From positions 32,203,801 through 32,267,800 of the forward strand of contig JAWZYU010000019.1 of the NCBI GenBank assembly GCA_038380435.1: a DNA stretch of 64,000 nucleotides. The letters are read 5' to 3'. This document shows, one piece after another, positions 1 to 9,288 of this stretch (positions are counted from its first letter, which is position 1; each line of letters begins with the position of its first letter). The translations under genes were made by a program, and so were the position numbers. Source of the stretch: Ryuthela nishihirai. Lineage: Eukaryota > Arthropoda > Arachnida > Araneae > Heptathelidae. Under the pieces are notes generated by a model. It did no database searches and was not told the DNA's origin. It was given only the letters and a program-made list of their open reading frames with translations.

Positions 1-1279
1 CTCTTGTTGGGATGAAGCACTATGGTTTTCTTTTTGAAAGTATACCGATAACACTGGGCAACAAATTTTCATAAAAGTCATGCCTCTGAGATAAAAGTAG
101 CCATTTCTTAAAGATTTCAAGGTGCTGAACACGAATATAACAATGAAAATGGAAAATTGGTTACGATTTCTAAGAAGTCCGCAATAGTTTCTTATATAAT
201 AGAGTAATACGTTCATATGACATGTATCGGTAAAACTCCGCTTCTACTTCTGACGTCGCTTTGCCCGTCGCTTGTATAGCTGCTCAGGATCATCTCTTGC
301 GAGCGTCCAACAGTAGTTAACCAACATTGAAGTGGACCAGTTTCCCTGGTATCGTTGCTCCATCGTTGTAATGCTCTGATGAAAACGTTCACCGTGCTCA
401 TCACTAACCATGCCGCAGTTGTCGGGGAAGAAATCTAAGTGGGAATGGAGAAAGTGGATCTTTAAGGACATATTGCAGTCAAGTTTGTGATACAGAGACA
501 ACATGTCCTTAACCAGTTTCTTGTAGTTGTCTGCCCTGACATTCCCGAGGAATTTAGTTGACACCAGACGAAATGCGTCCTAAACCTTTTCTTGTCACCC
601 TGAAGTCGGTTGTCGAACATCTGGTCTGTAAACAGCTCATGGATCTGAGGACCCACAAAAATTTCCTCTTTAATTTTCGCTTCGCTGATTCGAGGAAATT
701 TGTCAACCAAGTACTTGAAAGCTGATGCAGTCCGGTCCATGGCTTTTACGAAGTTTTTCATCATACCGAGGTTGATGTGTAGGGACTATAGCAAGATTTT
801 GTGCGTTTCTACCAGTGCTGGGTGTTCCACATTCTTCTCTCCGACCTTCAGAGATTTCCTCTGAGGCCAGTTTCTCTTCACGTAGTGCAAAGTCTTCGTT
901 CGGCTGTCCCATTCACATAAGAAACAGCAATACTTCATATGTCCCAGCTGCAGACCCATCAACAGAGCCACTACCTTTAGGTCACAACAGAGTTGCCAGC
1001 CACACTTTCTGTATTGAAGACAGTTCAACAGCTGTTTTAGGTTGTCGTAGGCTTCTTTCATATAGACAGCGACTGGAATGGATGGAAATCGATTTCCATT
1101 ATGCAGCAACACCGCCTTGAGACTCAATTTCGAGGAGTCTATGAATAGCCGCCATTCTTGAGGGTCATGTTTAATTTCGAGGGCATTCATCAGACCATCT
1201 ACTTCGGAGCAGAACACAGGGTCATCTCCTTTCTGAAATAAGGTGCAAACTACTCATGACGAGTTCGAAACGAAGACGT

Positions 1280-1336
1280 CACTAAAGCAACGCTTTAACA
1301 CTAAATAATATACAAGCAAAAAGCACTGCTTTAGTG
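1280..1336. mobile_element. 57 bp hairpin insertion (mini-MITE)
   Basis: The segment begins CACTAAAGCA and ends TGCTTTAGTG, which are reverse complements. It splits the reading frame of the broken gene between ...NVRTSF and FRTRHE, two blocks that are adjacent in the family. Similar CGTTCGA / CGTTTCGA strings flank it and may be a worn target-site duplication. It has no coding capacity. A 57 bp element is very small for a MITE, so a local inverted duplication is the alternative. Confidence 0.6.
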
Positions 1337-1777
1337 TCTCGAACGATGTTCGGACATTTTCCTTGAGAAGATTCCATTGTTTAAGTCTTGATCCAAGTAA
1401 CTCTGCGTTGGCCTTGGACAGCACCAGATCGCAAATAATATTGTTCATATCTTCTGTAGTGAGAATGTCTGGCACAGATGACACACTGTGGCAGACGTAT
1501 GGATCATCATTAGACACCGAAGGCTGCGGAGAACCCGATGCCAATTCACCTCCCTCCTCATTGTCTGAATCAATGGAAAATTCTTTTGAAGGTTCGGGAA
1601 CAGGAAGGCCTTTGCCATGTGGAACTGATCGGAGAGCAGATTGTATATTTGGGTACGCTATTGTCCACTTCTTTTTCCTTGTGATGCCTCCAGAAACAGA
1701 TGGAACCATGCAGAAGCAGCAGTCATTTGCGTGATTGCTTAAGTTGCGTAATTACGCTTGGCTCTCTCCAAACTATA

Positions 1778-1984
1778 AAAAAAGAAATAAATACCCCCTC
1801 AAGCAGCTGCTTGCCACAGAGGTCTGACAGGAGCCTGTCAGTTTATATGCCAAAGTAGAAGGTCTGAGAGGATGGCAGAACCTCAGCAGAAAAATGACAC
1901 ATACAACCATGCCTTACCCGGGGCTCGAACCCAGTTCCCTCAGATCAGTAGCCAAGAGCGCTAACCACTCGGCCATGGGACGGC
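1778..1984 (-). mobile_element. SINE-A copy inserted in the broken gene
   Basis: On the minus strand the right end is a tRNA-like head with an A box (TGGCCGAGTGG) and a B box (GGTTCGAGCCC), followed by CCCGGGTAAGGCATGG. The tail contains the AGCAGCTGCT palindrome and ends in an A/T-rich run. A 12 bp duplication, CTCCAAACTATA (1766-1777) and CTCCAAACCATA (1985-1996), flanks it with one mismatch. Full length, about 207 bp. It separates the N-terminal cysteine block from the VWREP block of the host gene. Confidence 0.9.
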
Positions 1985-2195
1985 CTCCAAACCATAGGAA
2001 CAGCAAATCACTACTTTTTCGCCTTTCAGCCAACTTGGAAGATTTCTTGCACACATACTGCAGCATATGTGTGGAACTCAGGCCTTGTCCTGGTCCCCGA
2101 TCTTGCATCCAAAATAAAAATTGTACACCGCTTTCACTATTGGAGTGATGGCCCTTTTCTGGTTTGCAAATGTCACTTCCCTGCAAATATAACAA

Positions 2196-2745
2196 AATGT
2201 ATCTCCATTATTAACACAGTTACGAGGCATCACTACTGCTCGATTAAAACCGCGTGGATCACTTGTTGTTGTACGTATGACTCAGGGGTAAATGGGAGTC
2301 GCTCAAAAGACTTGCTCACCCTACGAGACGTCGCTCACAACTAACGATTGCATAATCTTTTGTCTACGATGTAATGCCGCGATGTCGTGACTCAACTACA
2401 TTGGATCAGACAATGATGCAATACCTCCGGGGGTTGTATGTATTGCTGTTGCGGCTGATGTTATCCGTGTGGTTTTGACTGATGCAATACAACGCAATAT
2501 GTTGTAATCTGGAGCTTAAAATACAGCGTTGTGAAATGGTTATCTATGTACTCAATGCGGACTGAGTCGTTTATACGTGACGATCTCTGTCTCTCTTAAA
2601 CAAGAGCCAATCGACAAATTTTATTATCATTTTCGTGTTCAGCACTTCGAAATTAGTAAAGATTGGCTATTGTCATTTCAAAGCCTTTTTGTGTGTTGCC
2701 CAGTGTAGTAGGATTGGATTGTGAACGTATACCGATAAAAGGATT
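2196..2745. other. Unassigned sequence upstream of the broken gene
   Basis: No reading frame or repeat recognised. A pyrimidine tract ending TTGCAG on the minus strand just inside the broken gene (near 2183) could be a splice acceptor, so a 5' intron or promoter of that gene may have lain here. Mixed composition with some CpG. Confidence 0.3.
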
Positions 2746-3130
2746 GAACCTTTCAGCAGCCCTTTTCTGTACACAATTGGCTAAATGGCCAGTCCACAAG
2801 AACTCCGAAAAGATCCCCTTCCTTCTGTCCGAGAAGGTTGGGGGAGTGGAGCCACTAGACTGCTTTTGGGAGATTGATGGTAGCTTCCCCTCAAGACCAT
2901 CCAGCATGTTCTTTAACATGCACAAGGTATGATAGCTCTTCCACACAAGAGGCACGGCTTAATGTCCCATCTGACGAACGGCGGCCTTTCCAAGCTCATC
3001 GGTGTCCCCTACTGACCGATGGCAGAACTGGGAGTTTTGCGGAGATAAATCTCAACTCTGGCTCAGCTGACACTCGAACCTGGGAACTGCAGATTACGAG
3101 CTTGTTTCACTACCGACTGATCCAGCCCTT
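2746..3130 (-). mobile_element. SINE-B copy, old
   Basis: Nearly full-length and diverged. Left to right it reads the inverted family: GCTAAATGGCCAG, GAGAAGGTTGGGGGAG, ACCATCCAGCATGTTCTTTAA, CGGCGGCCTTTCCAAGC, GGAGATAAATCTCAA, then a B-box remnant (CTCGAACCTGGGAAC) at the right end. Many mismatches to the young copies; no clear target duplication seen. Confidence 0.88.
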
Positions 3131-3149
3131 CTGATAGCAGAAAGGATAA

Positions 3150-3246
3150 GAACAATAATAATGTATTATAAGTAATAACGTTAAATAATAATGTATTATA
3201 AGTGATAACGTTAAATAATAATGTATTATATTAATAACACTAAATA
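3150..3246. repeat. Short tandem repeat, about 35 bp period, 3 units
   Basis: Three consecutive units share ATAATAATGTATTATAAGT and end in ATAACGTTAAA; the third is degraded. The unit contains the near-palindrome ATAATGTATTAT. Confidence 0.75.
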
Positions 3247-4265
3247 ATATTTTGCATGTGATAATGACGTTTTTAAAAAGGTCAGAATACTTATGACCTG
3301 TCTATTTAGCTTACTTCAAGCGAAAGCTCTGCTTTAGTAAAACAACTATCTGATTTACAATGCGATTTTAAACAATTCAGTACTAAAACCTCAATACCTG
3401 TGATTTATTATTTTTCACATTCTCGGAAATTGTAAGGCACGTAATTCGTAAATTACGCTTAAGTTGAATAAAAAAAAGTCGGCACCGAAAGATGCTTAGC
3501 ATTTTCTCGCTAGTTACAGCTTTATGCAACTAAAAGAAGTGATTTAATGCCATTGATTCTATTTTGGAGAACATTTAGCTGTGATCGGAATATAAATATG
3601 CATAACATAAAGACAGTGTTCTTAGTTCTGGCCATAAATTTTGCTTAAGATGCTAATCACAGGTCATATATTAATTTAAACGAGTCTAATAAAGTAAGCG
3701 GCATAAATAAAACTTGTCCTTTATGACTGGACTGCGTAAGACAGGTTTTCTTAATCATAAGGCGGTTTCCTTCCGTTTCAGAGCATCTGTTTCAGTAAAG
3801 TCTAAAGGCAGACTGGGAAAGAAACAAAGAATGGTTGAAAGAGCCAGATAAATCTAAGTATTCTTGGAATTCATTTTGAAAAAAGAAATGTAACGAATGA
3901 AAAATGAAGAACAAAATATATTATTAAATTGTCTTTCTGGTTTTGCTTTCGAACAAACTAATAGTGACTTTCAAGATCTGTTTTTTTATGCTAGAAACAT
4001 ACGGGATAGCCTTGAGCAGATATTCCTTTATCTGCTATGCAATCTGGTGCGTTGCCTTTACCGCCTTAAGGCAATATTTCCGAAAAGATTTTTTTTTGGT
4101 CGCGACCCAAAATTCAAATGCCCATTCAATTTGCTACTAAAAATTTCAAATTCCCATTTATCTTGCGATCTAATTAATAGTAGCACTTTTCGCGACCCAC
4201 CAGAAAGCCCTGCGATCCAAGTTCAGGTCGCAATTCTTTGTTAGGTAGAATCCCTTATATTCCTT
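3247..4265. other. AT-rich unassigned sequence
   Basis: No convincing reading frame. Around 4090-4230 there are several copies of CGCGACCC / GCGATC near TTTTTGGTCGCGACCC, reminiscent of the ends of worn hAT MITEs, but boundaries cannot be set. Short open frames at 3897-4244 look like chance. Confidence 0.3.
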
Positions 4266-4269
4266 AATA

Positions 4270-4445
4270 TTTTTCCGCTAGATTTTACTTGACTGAGATT
4301 AAACTTGATTAATACAATTAAGAATAGACTACACTTGACTGAGACAATTGAGACTAGATCGCATTCACATTTGTTTCAGAAAATTCAGAATAGACTACAA
4401 TTGATCGAAACAACTGAGACTGGATTATAATTGATTAAGACAATA
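4270..4445. repeat. Degenerate tandem repeat
   Basis: At least three imperfect units contain AGAATAGACTACA, TTGACTGAGACAA or TTGATCGAAACAA, and TTGAGACTAGAT. Period about 50-60 bp with indels. No coding sense. Confidence 0.55.
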
Positions 4446-4558
4446 AACACAGATGGAATTTATAAAACTCACCATCCAATGGGTTTATGTTCAGGACAAC
4501 CTTACTTTGTTAATGTTAGTTCGATAACTCTGGCAGAAGATATCCTAAGAGTGATAAT

Positions 4559-5037
4559 CAGGGCCGGCGTGAACTTTTACGGGGCCGGGTTTCAGCATTG
4601 TGCGGGGCCAAAAAAAAAACGCGTTTATATGTACTTCTTAATTTTATAATAGTAAGCCCCGGGTAAGGCATGGTTGTTTGTGTCGTTTTTCTGCAGAGGG
4701 ACTACATCCTCTCAGACCTTCTACAATGGCAAATAAACTGACAGCCTCCTGTCAGACCTCTGTGGCAAGCAGCTGCTTGAGGGGGTATTTATTTTTTTTT
4801 AAATAATTTTTTATAATACATACTACATACAACTTATAGGAACGCCGAGCATATTATAAATATTACAAAATTTTTCTCGCCTTTTTCGTCGCAAAGTCTT
4901 TATTACGTCATCAAAATTGACTGTTTTCGCTATTTCGGTCAATTTTCACCGAAATTTCGCTTTTTGCGATGAGCTTTTCGTGGGCCGCAGGTCCTTTTAA
5001 AGCGTGGGGCCGGGTTCAGGGGAACACGCCGGCCCTG
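4559..5037. mobile_element. hAT-like MITE, complete, with nested SINE-A
   Basis: It begins CAGGGCCGGCGTG and ends CACGCCGGCCCTG, a perfect 13 bp terminal inverted repeat. The flanks GTGATAAT (4551-4558) and GTGATAAC (5038-5045) form an 8 bp duplication with one mismatch, the hAT hallmark. Further inside, both ends carry GGGGCCGGGTTCAG-like strings. The interior is AT-rich and holds a truncated SINE-A (4653-4801). It encodes nothing recognisable and would have needed a transposase in trans. Confidence 0.88.
4653..4801 (+). mobile_element. SINE-A copy, 5'-truncated, nested in a hAT MITE
   Basis: Starts inside the B box (AGCCCCGGGTAAGGCATGG) and runs through CTCAGACCTTCTAC, CCTGTCAGACCTCTGTGGCA and AGCAGCTGCTTGAGGGGGTA to a T/A tail. 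It lacks the tRNA-like A box. Its position inside the MITE shows it inserted later. Confidence 0.85.
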
Positions 5038-5154
5038 GTGATAACAAAATAACATGAGATTTTCCAATCCATTGCCCATCGTAGGCGACTTCAAGATGCA
5101 GTTTACATGCAGGTCAACCATATATTGTGATATACACACTAGATAATTTTGAAG

Positions 5155-5640
5155 GGTTGTGTTGTTTTACGTTTCAGCGGCGCATTTTTGCACACAATGG
5201 GATAAATGGCCAGATCACAAGCACTCCAAATACTCAGAGAAAGTTGGTGAAAAGGACCACTGGACAGCTGTTAGAGACATGAACTTTAAGTGCTTCTAAC
5301 AAATAATCCCTTCAAGGCCATTTGGCGAATTCCTTGATGCAGAGAGTACGACACTTCTGCACATGGTACAGCCGCTCAAAAAATATCCGAACACTATGGT
5401 TGATTACAGAATTCAGAAAAGAATTCTCGTTGCCAGGTATTTTTTCTGAATTCTGTAATCAACCATAGTGTTCGGATATTTTTTTTGAGCGACTGTACCA
5501 CGTCTTAACGTTCTATCCGACGGACGGCGTCCTTTCTAAGCCCATCGGTGTCCCCTTTCTGACCGATGGAAAACGGAGCATAGCGGAGATAAATCTCAAT
5601 TGCGATTCGAACCTGAGAACTGCAGATTACCAGCCTGGCG
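5155..5640 (-). mobile_element. SINE-B copy, old, split by a Tc1-type MITE
   Basis: Left part reads GTTGTTTTACGTTTCAGCGG, GGGATAAATGGCCAG and CTCAGAGAAAGTTGG. Right part resumes with CGACGGACGGCGTCCTTTC, GCCCATCGGTGTCCCC, GGAGATAAATCTCAA and a tRNA-like head remnant. The 127 bp element at 5369-5495 interrupts it. Confidence 0.85.
5369..5495. mobile_element. Tc1-type MITE, 127 bp, nearly perfect hairpin
   Basis: Ends are CAGCCGCTCAAAAAATATCC and its near-complement, finishing GAGCGACTG, with TA on both sides (5367-5368 and 5496-5497). Arms of about 47 bp pair almost perfectly around a loop of roughly 30 bp. CAGTCGCTCAAAA-type ends are typical of Tc1 elements. It sits inside an old SINE-B, so it is younger than that SINE. 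Confidence 0.93.
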
Positions 5641-5726
5641 CCTACTAGTTGCTCAGTTGCGACCTCAAACTAGGAACTGAAGGTTACGAGCCTGGTACCT
5701 ACTAGTTGAACCAACCTCCATCCATT
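5641..5726 (-). mobile_element. SINE-B head fragment, old
   Basis: A second, worn tRNA-like head follows the previous copy: GAACTGAAGGTTACGAGCCTG and GAACCAACC resemble the inverted B-box to A-box segment. Either a duplicated head or the end of another copy. Confidence 0.55.
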
Positions 5727-6790
5727 TTTGAAGGGAGATACCAAACTAATCACAACAACATTTTAATGTGCTCGCACAATCCACCGTCCATTACAAGGAT
5801 CCTCAAACAATATTTTATGGGAAGCTCTAACTGATTACTGATTGGTCAGTTAAATCGATCATAATGGCGCATATGTTGTTATATATTATATATTAATATT
5901 CAAGCGCATGGCTAAGAATCTGAAAGCCTAAAGTAGCTTCTAGGATTATTTTCTATTTCAAATGACCAACTAATCGAAAAATGAATGATAGGAAAAATAC
6001 TTTTTGTTAGTATTTTACAAATGTATTGAACAACAAACCACTATTTAAAATATATCAAATCTTATATATAGCAAAATTATTGTATTGTATCAGAAATAAA
6101 ATGAAATACAAATAAAGTACTGAGCATATATTTTCTGAATGGTGAAAACTGCTTAGTAAAGTTTCTTTATTCCAACCACAGCTGTTGCTGAATAAAATAT
6201 CCTATATAGTGACGTCCTTCAGAGAGTTTATGATGTAAGCTCTTATCTATAGAAACAGTGAAAGAGAGAGATGTCAAATTAACAGTTGTATTACTGTTAT
6301 GTTGTTGTTTTTTTGTCTCTCTTTTGTATTCGCCGCCCATTTCTTGTATTAGAAGAGCATTCGTGCTTAGAATACAAAGAGATTCTACTTAAAATTATGC
6401 GAAACTTGTTTCCCCAGGGTAAAAGTTTAGGCAGCGGGAGAGTTTAAGGCCTAATTTACACCTCACACATCCGGCTTATGTTTAATCCGTTTTACTAGGA
6501 AGCGCTGACACCGTATGAAATGTTGTTTGCTCTTGGCCGTAAATAACGAGCTACATAGTGCGGAGATGGTCGACTTTCTCCTAATAATCGCATCCTGGCT
6601 GGCACATGTATCGGAGCTTAGGGGAATGTAAGGGATTATTGGAAGCTGGGTGGAGGATAAGCATAGGACACAGAGAGAATGATGATGATGCATTTTAAGA
6701 GTCTGCTGAATAATTTGCTAGTTGGTAAAGTTAGACTCAAATTTGTTAGATAGAGATGTCCTGTAAAAGACATATTTTTGCTACTGATCT
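5727..6790. other. AT-rich unassigned sequence, about 1 kb
   Basis: No family recognised. A short open frame at 6463-6693 on the minus strand begins with a histidine run and resembles nothing known. The stretch near 5880-6130 is strongly A/T biased. Confidence 0.35.
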
Positions 6791-6799
6791 AAGGGACCC

Positions 6800-7012
6800 A
6801 GGTCGAGCGCCTGATTAGGCAGGGAGTTTTTAGAGCCGTCCGGGCGTCCGAATTATTAGAGAATGGTTGGGTTCGATCCCCAAAAACGCCAAAGTGTAGT
6901 CTTTTTGCTGAGGTATTATCTTCCACACAGACATTCTCTATGACATATAAACTGACAGGCTGCTGCCAGGTCTCTGCGGCAAGCAGCTGCTTGAGGAGGT
7001 ATTTTATTTTAA
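6800..7012 (+). mobile_element. SINE-A copy, old
   Basis: The head is worn but shows a B-box-like GGTTCGATCCC near 6869. The body keeps CATATAAACTGACAGGCTGC and AGCAGCTGCTTGAGGAGGTA before a T-rich tail. The left boundary is uncertain. Confidence 0.7.
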
Positions 7013-7161
7013 ATAGCTTTAACGGCTATGTTGCAATGAGTACAAAGTTTGAGAGAAAGTTGAGAAAACCCACAGGATAGCTATTAGGAGTGGATGGATA
7101 AGTTTTCCTTCAAGAGCATCCATCCCCTTTATTCACAGTGAAAAGTGGGTTCTCAGAGAAG

Positions 7162-7272
7162 ACTACTAACTAGAGAACTAGAACTCTAATTAACTAGGGA
7201 ACTAGACTTAACTAGAGGACTAGAACTCTAATTAACTAGTGAACTAGAATTAACTAGAGGACTAGAACTTTC
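7162..7272. repeat. Tandem repeat built on AACTAGA
   Basis: Repeated blocks of ACTAGAACTCTAATTAACTA and GGACTAGA with a period near 37 bp, about three units. AT-rich and palindromic in part (TTAACTAGTGAACTAG). Confidence 0.75.
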
Positions 7273-7287
7273 AGAAATTATTTAGAA

Positions 7288-7365
7288 CTTCAGGGTCCTT
7301 GTGACCTGGCCATTTAACCCATTGTGTGCAAAAAAGTGCCGCTCAGAGCTAAAATGACTCAACCC
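7288..7365 (+). mobile_element. SINE-B 3' tail fragment
   Basis: Only the last 75-80 bp of SINE-B are present: GTGACCTGGCCATTTAACCC, GTGTGCAAAAAAGTGCCGCT and a worn terminal ACTCAACCC. This looks like a 5'-truncated insertion. Confidence 0.85.
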
Positions 7366-7816
7366 AACTGAAAAGACCCATCACATCCAAAATTTTACGT
7401 TTTTGATCTATGGCTACGAGTACTCCTAGGTATCAATTTTTAACTCTCTAGCACTGGTAGATCGAGATTTTGACAGGATTGGTTATTTGACCTCGAAGGA
7501 CATCCTCACTCTCTCCCCAGTTCCGAAATTTCGTAACGTTTCTGAGATGTACAACCCAAAACAACGTCAGGCATCTATTTTCGCTTTTCTAACATATAGA
7601 TCAAGGCTTGACTTCTATGTGACCTCTATTTGACCTTAAAACACACTTCAGAAGTAATGTTTCGGATTTTTCCCAAGATCTACGACCCTGATTAGCACTG
7701 GATTCAAATTTTAAGAGCTCTACCATTTCTGTGTCATAGTTAGAATAGGCATGATTCCTTATCAGTCACACTCATTCACAATCGTTTGTATATACGAAAG
7801 CATAAAAATAAGTGTA
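7366..7816. other. Unassigned sequence
   Basis: No reading frame. Phrases such as TTATTTGACCTCGAAGGACA and CTATTTGACCTTAAAACACA recur about 140 bp apart, suggesting an old local duplication. Confidence 0.3.
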
Positions 7817-8386
7817 CATTGGTTCCCATACATTAAGGAACAACTCTATGTTATGTCAATGGGAAACCAACGTCGAAGTTCTATAACTTCTAAAGCAAGT
7901 TTTTTGTTTTGAAAAATACGATAGCAGACATATATCTCACTGAAATATATCAATATCTAGATTTTCAACAATATTTGTTCAGTAGCTAATGAGTTATGGA
8001 AATTTGAATATTTAACAAAAACAGTGTCAGTCATAAAAACTGACTTCAGAAGTTAATTAAAATTTAGTAAGAAATATTGTATCAAAGTGTTTAATAAAAA
8101 AAGTGTTCATTTAAGACGTTTGTTTAAAGAATTATTTCATTATTCTTCAGTTTTGCATAAGTTTCTTAAGACTGGTATTGCTGTTGTTAAATATTCAAAC
8201 GTCCATAACTCATTAAATACTGAAAGAATATTGTTGAAAAATCCAAGATATTGATATGTTTGATTGAGATATTTATCTGCTATCAAATTTTTCGAAACAA
8301 AAAAAATATTTTAGAAGTTATTGAGCTTTGACGTTGACTTTACATTGACATAACATAGGGTTTTCCTTAATTTATGGAAACCAGTG
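7817..8386. mobile_element. Large near-palindromic MITE, 570 bp (palindrome family, copy 1)
   Basis: The left end (CATTGGTTCCCATACATTAA) and right end (complement CACTGGTTTCCATAAATTAA) face each other and are flanked by TA at 7815-7816 and 8387-8388. Pairing continues through ATGTTATGTCAATG, AAGTTCTATAACTTCTAAA and TTTTCAACAATAT for roughly 250-280 bp per arm, leaving only a short centre. There is no coding capacity. TA flanks and CACTG ends suggest a Tc1/mariner-mobilised foldback element. A second copy lies at 47062-47619. Confidence 0.85.
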
Positions 8387-8592
8387 TATATTTTGATACA
8401 TAGAAGAAAATCAACAGAAGAATCAAACGATAATATCAGTCATAGATGCATTTTGAAAACCCATTTATATTCTTTTCTCTTTTGATAAAATTAGGTTACG
8501 AATTAAAATTTTTAGAAGCTAAATAAATGCAATGTTTTCGTACAATCAGTTCTGTTGGTTTCAACGTAACAATTGAAAAGTAATAAAACATA

Positions 8593-8795
8593 AATAAATA
8601 TCCCCTCAAGCAGCTGCTTGCCACAGAGGTCTGACAGGAGCCTGTCAGTTTATATGCCACAGTAGGAGATCTGAGAGGATGGCAGGACCTCAGCAGAAAA
8701 ACGACACACACATCCATGCCTTAACCCGGGGCTCGAACCCAGGTCCCTTAGATCAGTAGCCAAGCGTGCTAACCACTCAGCCACGGGACGGCTTT
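8593..8795 (-). mobile_element. SINE-A copy, full length
   Basis: Complete inverted copy with head at the right (GGCTGAGTGGTTAGCACGCT on the minus strand) and B box GGTTCGAGCCCC. A 10 bp duplication, ATAAAACATA, is found at 8583-8592 and 8796-8805. A relatively young copy. Confidence 0.93.
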
Positions 8796-8905
8796 ATAAA
8801 ACATACAGATCTATTATCGGGTATTATAACTGAAAACTTTCAGAAGTTCTTCAGATTATGTAGACATATTTAAATATTGTATAAAAATGTTTAAATATAC
8901 ATGTT

Positions 8906-9163
8906 CAGGGCTGGATCTAAGGAGGAGGTCAAGAGGTCAATGGCCCACCCTTTCAGAATTCTAATAATGGTAATTGAGGAAAAATTTATTAAACTTATTT
9001 ATATTTCATGCATTTTTCAAGAAATTTTTAAAGACCTGTAAAGCGGAGGGGTAAAGGTTATAATGCATCGGAAATCTAGTCTCTCACGCCGCCCCAGCTT
9101 TTATAAAGTTCTAGTTCAAATCTGTTTCTTTGCCCCTTTCATTTTTTTCTACATCCGGACTTG
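8906..9163 (+). mobile_element. hAT-like MITE (MITE-1), complete
   Basis: Starts CAGGGCTGGATCTAAGG and ends CTACATCCGGACTTG, imperfect inverted ends. The flanks TACATGTT (8898-8905) and TATATGCT (9164-9171) agree at 6 of 8 positions. The interior has TTTCAGAATTCTAATAATGG and ATTTATATTTCATGCATTTT, shared with copies at 38086, 49904 and 62494. Confidence 0.85.
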
Positions 9164-9237
9164 TATATGCTTAATATTTATTATCCTCCGTTCCGGATAC
9201 TAGCAGGTCTCAAAGATTGGTGGTTGAATTCTCAAAG

Positions 9238-9288
9238 GTTCGACGGACGACGGCCTTTCAAATCCCATCAGTGTGTCTTTTCTGACCA
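9238..9288 (-). mobile_element. Old SINE-B fragment hit by a younger SINE-B
   Basis: GACGGACGACGGCCTTTCAA and CCCATCAGTGTG match the middle of an inverted SINE-B. The sequence is cut at TTTTCTGACCA by the next element and seems to resume only briefly after 9670. Confidence 0.75.

Larger units (their letters stand above)
244..2175 (-). pseudogene. Broken copy of a multicopy arthropod/Hydra protein family, function unknown
   Basis: Reading right to left on the minus strand, short blocks in order match a protein family I recognise from many arthropod genomes, annotated only as uncharacterised. The N-terminal cysteine-rich block at about 2050-2175 includes FGCKIGDQDKA and PHICCSMC. Next come VWREP near 1765 and CCFCMVP near 1705, then WTIAYPNIQSALRSVPHG and NAELLGSRLKQWNLL (1330-1690). 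FIDSSKLSLKAVLLHNGN is near 1130, KYCCFLCEWDSR near 930, FPRISEAKIKEEIFVGPQ near 670, and SLKIHFLHSHLDFFP plus SDEHGERFHQ at 400-470. The end is a basic tail at 244. Breaks: a stop where the family has tryptophan after DQDKA; a SINE-A insertion (1778-1984); a frame slip near 1740; a 57 bp hairpin insertion (1280-1336) with a stop just past it; a TAG near 785; and a frameshift near 570-580. The paired cysteines suggest metal binding. No function is known to me, and this copy cannot make a full protein. Confidence 0.8.

Noticed and set aside
4080..4240. hAT MITE with GGTCGCGACCC ends
   Set aside because: Suggestive end-like strings, but no consistent inverted termini or 8 bp duplication could be placed.
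4431..4649. Short protein-coding gene
   Set aside because: The frame crosses the boundary of a hAT MITE and has no motif.
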